Assembly (NCBI GenBank): GCA_015486155.1
Contig: WFSF01000167.1
Location: 1 to 38,244 of the forward strand
Direction of reading: 5' to 3'
Length of the DNA: 38,244 nucleotides
Source: Armatimonadota bacterium
Lineage (GTDB): Bacteria; Armatimonadota; Hebobacteria; Hebobacterales; Hebobacteraceae
Made by a program: the position numbers and the translations under genes
Notes under the pieces: generated by a model
What the model saw: only the letters and a program-made list of their open reading frames with translations
Database searches by the model: none
What the model was told of the DNA's origin: nothing
In this document: positions 34,201 to 38,244 of the stretch, one piece after another
Layout of the letters: every line of letters begins with the position of its first letter
Numbering within the stretch: position 1 is the first letter of the stretch

Positions 34201-35535
34201 GAGCGCGACATTATAAATATAAAGCGCTGGAGCCGATTGCATGCGATGTTCGAGCGGCTGTGTGCAGCTGGAATGCCACTGAATGCAGACCATCGCGCTG
34301 CCATAGCGTATAAGGCGGGACAAGACCGCATCGCCGTAGAGATATGGGATAGCACTGGTAACACCGAGCACTCCGAGTACTGCCAAGCGAAGGCTAAGGT
34401 TGAACCGTTTCCAAGGAATTTGCCATGGCTTTCCAGGCTGAACTTTCATAAGCAAATTCTTCAGGAGTATCGGAAGCACCGGATGGATACGTACGGTTCT
34501 GGCAGCCTAGCCGAAGACGCTGCGATGGCGGTAATTACTGCCGCCATCGCCGAGCAGAACGGGCATCTGGCACTCGAACTCCTTGCAGAACACCCTGAGA
34601 ACGATGAGCATATTAAGGCTGTATTGAAGATAGCCGTGCGTGAACAAGACGCAGATCTGGCAACGGCCGGTGCTTGTCTACTAATCCGACGCATGGTGGC
34701 TCGCCAGTCATGGAGAGCAACGGTGAGGGCGGCAGAAAACGCGGATTTTCGGGAACTAGGACACCCCCTCGCTAAAGAGCTTCAGAGTCTTCTCAAACAG
34801 AGCGATGGCATGCAGCGAGTCTTCAACAGCGCGATATGGGCCTTTGCTACGTCTTCAGATCTCCCCGGTTCGAAACAGCAACAGATAGTCTCGGAATTCC
34901 TCAGGCGTCATTTCGTAGCATCCCACACGGCAAAATCGGGCCGACAGTCGCTGCCGGTGGAGGTGGTTGGGGCAGCGATCGAACGCGCGGGGTTAATAAC
35001 TCTTTCGTTTCAGTATTATGAGAATATTGAAAAGGATCGCTCTGCGTCAGACAGGGAACGACGCTTCGCGGTCCAGCGGCAAATTCGAAATCAGGAAAGG
35101 TATGCGGGTTATCTGCGTAGCATAGGTGACGAGTCCCAAGCGATAGAACGAGAGCATTTGGCGCGGGAGCTCAGGAAGAAACACGGTTTCTCGCAAGATG
35201 CGGTCTTCCCTGACTACCCTGAAGTTTCATCTGACCAGATGAACACATCAGAGCTAAGGTCGGGGATTGACAAACCTTTTGTTTGGGAATTCCGACCGCG
35301 CGAGAATCGTGTGCGCATTAAACATGATGAGAGGGATGAGGCGATTTCCATCTATTACCTCAAGCCGGAGGTGCGAGGCGAGGTCGATTGTTCTGAGATG
35401 CCACCGACAGAAGGAGAGTGGGCGTGGAGTATCGCGGAGTGGGATCTTATATTGCGTCTTCGCACCGAAGGCGATGCCCTTAAACTGCGCCTAGAACATG
35501 GAGGCAGGTTTGTAAGGCAGATTGAGGTAGCATGA
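31249..35535 (+). CDS. Large SF1 (UvrD/Rep-like) helicase with long helical C-terminus, possible defence gene
   Basis: 1428 residues with all the SF1 landmarks: Walker A NGRAGSGKST near 313, Walker B FCDEAQDF near 530, motif III AGDPLQTINPTGFRWDAF near 568, motif IV LSLNYRSNPGIVHF near 613, motif V VRAKGQEFHTTV near 715 and motif VI LYVAASRAKKQLFIVD near 768. The first 110 residues (MIYVYVTEKCWEEA...) look like a small alpha/beta domain, RelE/ParE-like by impression only. Residues 830-1300 are TPR-like helices (FEEKFADAGKRYEGIGDAENAFRCYW), as in TRANK1-type helicases. AGGAAGAGG before the ATG is a good ribosome site. Codon usage is more AT-rich than in the neighbours and an IS remnant abuts the 3' end, both suggesting transfer. 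Anti-phage function is plausible, not shown. Confidence 0.85.
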   Translation: MIYVYVTEKCWEEATECGLKSHLEKIRDDVETRQMIHFQPFPPTPFWKKGITRSHRLLIREWNLGEDSLYSFEHVLSRGSQDYIYFFNNCKRNTREVERRFVTVSEQMARQIIRDRKGSEPVRELPTPSETESNWLYGVASLRGESQDDVLILETEEWVQEMLSKEMVKYHVPYYQLLSHAIVEEQRLQESRSKNEVHICWDDNRRRGFAYVYRPDQRRIVLLTPLHHADRVESKITAHRDRLSQLDESETARELSRVAYRAYPEIVLYDEDCWMAIQKDQEANLALSPEEIELLESVRRGGDSGKGYPLFINGRAGSGKSTMLLHLAVEYLLFALRQQDDLVPLYVTFSRDLLEVARRTVRSLLTIHHEQLTGNHANYDMAQIDDLLARSFVVFHEHVRDLLPARERDKFHSDKFVHYPKFLELWQRDFVRRPEARKISADVAWHTIRSYIKGMRSSLDDDLSPEEFEGLPSNRRSIDMDAYQFVYERVWEGWYKRLCDREGYWDDQDLAVAVLDSRHNVATYPAIFCDEAQDFTSAELDLILRMCLFSAKQLTPEQLRTVPIVFAGDPLQTINPTGFRWDAFQANFHERFFVLLHPHRRTNITLRHEELSLNYRSNPGIVHFCNLILLLRATLFGDREANPQQTWWVETPVQPIWIDADNPQTRDELRRHPELVKIVNCEYNREVYYAEKDEVLRDLPLEEGVPKGVLSPVRAKGQEFHTTVLYRFGDSDTAKGIVEMYQSLADGTYQPVEDRAQLLKYEYFLNRLYVAASRAKKQLFIVDSRQALDSFWKFAFDEGFREALERQAAASEAWRDKTRGLVAGQPQALSGKPIDQLEQASELARAGRQSHDPYLLRQAAGCYRGVNKQIDAERCLAEALRFEEKFADAGKRYEGIGDAENAFRCYWNGRLFRHLCELASSNPGFSSRPESRASDFVVHDEGVPEEFLSAVLSDTQDDEWVRVAASDESWCYIFGTLAKRLANAERDIINIKRWSRLHAMFERLCAAGMPLNADHRAAIAYKAGQDRIAVEIWDSTGNTEHSEYCQAKAKVEPFPRNLPWLSRLNFHKQILQEYRKHRMDTYGSGSLAEDAAMAVITAAIAEQNGHLALELLAEHPENDEHIKAVLKIAVREQDADLATAGACLLIRRMVARQSWRATVRAAENADFRELGHPLAKELQSLLKQSDGMQRVFNSAIWAFATSSDLPGSKQQQIVSEFLRRHFVASHTAKSGRQSLPVEVVGAAIERAGLITLSFQYYENIEKDRSASDRERRFAVQRQIRNQERYAGYLRSIGDESQAIEREHLARELRKKHGFSQDAVFPDYPEVSSDQMNTSELRSGIDKPFVWEFRPRENRVRIKHDERDEAISIYYLKPEVRGEVDCSEMPPTEGEWAWSIAEWDLILRLRTEGDALKLRLEHGGRFVRQIEVA

Positions 35536-35559
35536 GCCAAAGTTGGAGTGACCCCCTCT

Positions 35560-35872
35560 GACTGGACAGATCAGTGGGTCGAGATAAGTACCCCTGAGGG
35601 GCTGATTTCCCACCCGCCACCGGCAGGTTGATGTCTGCTCGAACTCGCCTGGACTGACATAGCCCAGGGCTGAGTGGAGTCGTTCTCGATTATAGATTTC
35701 CTCAATCCGATCCCGCAGTTCGGTGTCCGCCTGCAGCTTGTCCGGGGATACACCCTGAGGCTGGTAGTAGTAACTGCTGCGGGAAAGCTCCATCAGCTCA
35801 CATCCCTTCGCAACCGATCCGAACTCGGACCGGTGAGCGGCGATGAAGCTTCTCTTCTCCGCTGAAGTGTGT
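35560..35872 (-). pseudogene. IS3-family OrfB (transposase) remnant with deleted catalytic core
   Basis: Read on the minus strand, SAEKRSFIAAHRSEFGSV and CELMELSRSSYYYQPQG give the OrfA/OrfB junction and OrfB start. DTELRDRIEEI then joins directly to YNRERLHSALGYVSPGEFEQ, the C-terminal signature. Some 200 residues containing the DDE triad are missing at the join (about 35695). It reads on without a stop past the element end. Confidence 0.75.
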
Positions 35873-35912
35873 AAGCCACAGTCCTTTTTAGCAGGGCATT
35901 CTCCATGGTAAG

Positions 35913-35962
35913 TGGCTAGGGGCTGTGCCCCGCCATGGCGGCCTGCACGGCAGGCTCAGCCA
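35913..35962. repeat. 50-bp palindromic insertion inside the IS remnant
   Basis: The inserted unit starts TGGCTAGGGGCTGTGCC and ends GGCAGGCTCAGCCA around a perfect centre CCGCCATGGCGG (35930-35941). It splits the OrfA reading GK / LTMENALL between AAG and CTT, so it arrived after the IS. It resembles REP/BIME-type or small MITE hairpins; no second copy is in the window. Confidence 0.55.
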
Positions 35963-35970
35963 CTTCCCCA

Positions 35971-36190
35971 CTATCCGCTCCAGCTCGGCGATGCGCTGCT
36001 CCTGGCTTCCGCCAGAGACGCATCCCGGCCCAGGCAGCTGCTCCTTGGGCGTACTGCTGCTTCCAGTTCCGAATCATACTCGGGCACAGCTCGTAGCGCC
36101 GGCTCAACTGCGCTACCGTCGCCGCACCTCGCAGCCCCCAGCATCTCTTCTACCACCTGCCGCTTGAACGCGGCCCATCAGATGTTGCTA
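35971..36190 (-). pseudogene. IS3-family OrfA remnant, frameshifted
   Basis: FKRQVVEEML and, in another frame, AATVAQLSRRYELCPSMIRNWKQQYAQG are the helix-turn-helix of IS3 OrfA, followed by RIAELERIVGK. The frame changes show decay. It is split from the rest of OrfA by a 50-base palindromic insertion at 35913-35962. Confidence 0.7.
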
Positions 36191-36229
36191 TATCTCTCCC
36201 CTTTATGTCCATGCCCAGGGGTGCAGTCA

Positions 36230-36438
36230 ACGGGAAGCGGCGGCTGAAGGGGAAAGATGAACGTCGGTATAGCGCTATGATGATGTGATGGGAAACGTCA
36301 TGCCAGACGATGCCTGGTTCAACCGCAGGGAAAAAAACCTGCTCACCGAAGAAGTTCTCTGGGGACCACGGTCTAATCGCCGGCGGACGAAGAGCAGTTT
36401 GATCTAATCATACTCGGGGGCCCAGTGGGCATGCGCAC
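36230..36438 (+). other. Short intergenic region after the IS remnant
   Basis: 209 bases. A 39-codon frame from ATG 36288 (MGNVMPDDAWFNRREKNLL...) has no ribosome site or family match and may be a gene fragment. Nothing else is seen. Confidence 0.35.
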
Positions 36439-37344
36439 ATGTCTAATTCTCGCAAGTTGCTGATTTCAATCCGACTCGTAATCGTACTTATGCTGATGAC
36501 GGCTCTGACGTGGGCTGTCTGGCGTATCGGCACGAGGCCGCGCGGCCGCCGGTTGGCCATGGGAATGATCTCGGGCAAGGACAAAGCCGCCCGGCACACC
36601 GGCTCGAGCCAGCGCTGCCGCGAATCCGAACGTGTCATGCTGGAGCAGGAGCAATGGGAACCATACACCATTACCAAGTGGGAGCAAACGGACGAGGATG
36701 GATTCCTAGAAGAGGTCATTGAAGTGACACGGGATTCTCAGGTGATCCTGCGCGCGGGAGGCCCAAAGGCTGACTTCTGGGTGGACGATGTTACCGGAGA
36801 TGGGGATTCGGAGTTGTTTGTGCAAGAGTACTCGGGCGGCAACTACGGAACATGGGATCTGTTCATCTACACAGGGAGGCCCGATATCAGAAAGCTGGGA
36901 GGCTGGGCGATCGGGAATTACCCTATCGAGATACAAGATCTGAATGGAGACGGAAAGTCCGAGTTGATAGGGTGGGAAGTAGACAGCTTGTCTGGATACG
37001 GCAATAACCTCTGTCGCTCCCCACCTCTTCCTGTTGTTTTCGCATACAAGGAGGGGAACCTCGTGGAGGTGACCAGACGTTACCCGCAGATCGTGGAGCA
37101 AGAGTTGAAGGGACTTCAGTCAAGTCTGGAGCACCCGTGGAAAGACGACCCGCAGGCCAGCTGGTTGCTCCCACAGTTGCTAGGGTGTGCGGCAATCCTC
37201 GGGCGTGGGAAGCAAGAGTGTGATTGGGTGCGAGCCCACCTGGACGCCGCGGCAATACAGTGGGTCTCCGATCACCAAGCGGAGATCGAGCGGAGAGTAC
37301 ACAACCGAAAGTCGCCGATACAGAAGTATCCTGAGGACGAATAG
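36439..37344 (+). CDS. Hypothetical membrane-anchored or secreted protein with FG-GAP/EF-type Ca loops
   Basis: 301 residues. An N-terminal anchor or signal helix (LLISIRLVIVLMLMTALTWAVW, residues 7-28) precedes an extracytoplasmic domain. Two acidic loops, DVTGDGDSELFV (near 117-128) and DLNGDGKSELIGWE (near 168-181), have the DxDGDG pattern of FG-GAP/VCBS-type calcium sites, and the repeats around them (IQDLNGDGKSEL) suggest a small beta-propeller fragment. The C-terminus is helical and charged. No close family is recognised. The start is ATG 36439; the ribosome site is weak. Confidence 0.65.
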   Translation: MSNSRKLLISIRLVIVLMLMTALTWAVWRIGTRPRGRRLAMGMISGKDKAARHTGSSQRCRESERVMLEQEQWEPYTITKWEQTDEDGFLEEVIEVTRDSQVILRAGGPKADFWVDDVTGDGDSELFVQEYSGGNYGTWDLFIYTGRPDIRKLGGWAIGNYPIEIQDLNGDGKSELIGWEVDSLSGYGNNLCRSPPLPVVFAYKEGNLVEVTRRYPQIVEQELKGLQSSLEHPWKDDPQASWLLPQLLGCAAILGRGKQECDWVRAHLDAAAIQWVSDHQAEIERRVHNRKSPIQKYPEDE

Positions 37345-37466
37345 GAGAGAGCCGATACTTCATCCCTTCGTCCACCACCAGACCGGTCTTCTCCCCTTAC
37401 TCCCTTCGCTCAGCCTGTTGTGCGCGCGTCGCCCTCCGGGACGAAGCCAACGGGCACTTGCTCCAC

Positions 37467-37499
37467 GCGCAGGGCCTTAGGTAGGCATTGGCCCTGCGC
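37467..37499. repeat. Perfect 10-bp inverted repeat
   Basis: GCGCAGGGCC (37467-37476) and GGCCCTGCGC (37490-37499) are exact inverted copies around a 13-base loop. With no T tract it is either a factor-dependent terminator for the 36439 gene or a regulatory site. Confidence 0.5.
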
Positions 37500-37539
37500 C
37501 ATCACCGTCCGCCTCCCATCAGTCGCCTCTGCTCCCGCC
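37496..37539. repeat. 44-bp dispersed repeat, copy 2
   Basis: Begins GCGCCATCACCGTCCGCCTC. It aligns with 27151-27194 as described there, and shares its first four bases with the inverted repeat. Confidence 0.5.
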
Positions 37540-37550
37540 GGGCCAACTCA

Positions 37551-38244
37551 ATGAGCCGGTGCGGCTTGCTCGTTCCTCGCTGGGTAGGCGTCTACTCTCC
37601 TCTTGACACCTCAGCACTTCCCGCTGATTTCATGCGGCTGTTCGGGCGAGGGAAACTTCCCCGGGATCCCAGGGTGTTGGAGTTCTACCGGCGCTATGGT
37701 CCGGTGAGCCAGTCGAAGACGCTGAAAGACTCTCCCGTCTGGCTGTCCCGGCTTTCTGCCCGCGCCCGCAGCCGGCTCTCAGCAGAGGCGCGCCAGGGAC
37801 TCTGTGAGCCCCTGTGGTGGGTGGCCGAGGAGGCGCGCCGGATGTGGCTCTGCTATGAGCTCTACCGCTCTCTCCTCCAGGAGGACCTTCCCTCCGTGCG
37901 CGCCCTGCTGGGAGAGGTGCCCCAGGGGGAGGAGGTGCGGGGAATCCGCCTCTCCCCCATCGGCATCTCCCTGCTCACCGCGGAGGCGGAGCCGAGACCT
38001 GGAGGCAGGAGACGCGCCGGCTCGACGGCGCTGGAGCGGCCGGCCGAGAGGGTGAGTGCGCAGGTGCCGCGCCGCCCCCTCATCGATGAGGAGTGCTGCC
38101 GGTGGGGATGGCGGCTGCTGGCCGATCAGCTCACTGCCGCTCAGGAACAGTCTTCGGTCAACTGGCTGGTGGATGAGGAGGAGGGTCGCTATCGTCTGGT
38201 GAAGGGACGGCGTTTCCGCGACCTGGTGGTCGCGATGTACCTGC
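37551..38244 (+). CDS. Hypothetical protein, 3' end outside window
   Basis: The frame is open from ATG 37551 to the window edge (231 residues seen). Another in-frame ATG at 37632 is possible, but VYSPLDTSALPADFMRLF between the two looks coding and leads into DPRVLEFYRRYGPVS, a pattern I associate with a family of uncharacterised proteins that have 'FARRYGPL'-like segments near the N-terminus. Neither start has a clear ribosome site. The rest is helical, rich in Arg, Leu and Glu, with a CC pair (DEECCRWGW). Function unknown. Confidence 0.6.
   Translation, partial: MSRCGLLVPRWVGVYSPLDTSALPADFMRLFGRGKLPRDPRVLEFYRRYGPVSQSKTLKDSPVWLSRLSARARSRLSAEARQGLCEPLWWVAEEARRMWLCYELYRSLLQEDLPSVRALLGEVPQGEEVRGIRLSPIGISLLTAEAEPRPGGRRRAGSTALERPAERVSAQVPRRPLIDEECCRWGWRLLADQLTAAQEQSSVNWLVDEEEGRYRLVKGRRFRDLVVAMYL

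Larger units (their letters stand above)
35544..36229 (-). mobile_element. Decayed, internally deleted IS3-family insertion sequence
   Basis: About 686 bases. The ends are imperfect inverted repeats: TGGAGTGACCCCCTCTGAC from 35544 and, reversed, TGACTGCACCCCTGGGCAT from 36229, each followed by TGGACA. Minus-strand remnants of OrfA and OrfB lie between them. The DDE catalytic core of OrfB is gone, so the element cannot move itself. No clear target duplication is visible. It lies eight bases past the helicase stop. Confidence 0.75.
37345..37550. other. Intergenic region before the last gene
   Basis: 206 bases with no convincing gene. It holds a strong inverted repeat at 37467-37499 and most of the second copy of the dispersed element. 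Confidence 0.45.

Overview
The window is GC-rich bacterial DNA from a Gram-negative-type cell: there is a TolC-like outer-membrane efflux protein, a MacA/MacB-type pump, two-component and ECF sigma regulation, and a type III CRISPR locus. An FmdE-family protein inside an oligopeptide/nickel-type ABC transporter operon is common in anaerobes. I cannot assign a phylum; an uncultured, possibly thermophilic or anaerobic lineage is plausible but unproven.

Layout. (1) 1-6312, plus strand: the end of a probable SAM methyltransferase, then a tightly overlapping operon of substrate-binding protein, FmdE-family protein, two permeases and two ATPases. This is probably a metal (Ni-like), metallophore or peptide importer. 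(2) 6888-15747, minus strand: an OmpR-type response regulator, a HAMP-PAS histidine kinase, then TolC, MacA-like adaptor, ATPase and two MacB-like permeases. A short membrane-anchored winged-helix protein closes the run. Together these form a signal-controlled tripartite efflux system. (3) 16444-27073, minus strand: a split CRISPR type III locus. A four-gene effector operon (Cas10-like, Cas11-like, one Cas7, one Cas5/Csx10-like) lies downstream of array 1. Cas6 is sandwiched between array 3 and array 2, and a CARF-HEPN protein (TIGR02710-like) lies beyond the leader of array 3. Arrays 1 and 3 share one repeat family and an almost identical 223-bp leader; array 2 has a second repeat family. All three are read on the minus strand (repeat ending ATTGAAAC) and hold 38 spacers in total. 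No cas1 or cas2 is in the window. (4) 27586-31203, plus strand: three little-known, partly membrane-associated proteins, an ECF sigma factor and an unusual anti-sigma protein with two zf-HC2-like modules and a double zinc ribbon. (5) 31249-35535: a 1428-residue SF1 helicase with a long helical C-terminus, visibly less GC-rich than its surroundings and next to a decayed IS3-family element. (6) 36439-end: a secreted or anchored protein with Ca-binding-type loops, and the start of an unidentified gene cut by the window edge.

The most interesting unit is the CRISPR locus. Its Cas10-like protein has no GGDD cyclase motif and only one Cas7 is present, yet a CARF-HEPN effector, normally switched on by cyclic oligoadenylate, sits beside it. 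Many spacers read as protein-coding sense on the plus strand, so the crRNAs would be antisense to mRNA, as expected for RNA targeting. Two pairs of spacers are near-duplicates that differ only by C-to-T changes. The cas6 start codon abuts a decayed CRISPR repeat, which also supplies its Shine-Dalgarno sequence; this suggests that array 3 and cas6 expression are coupled.
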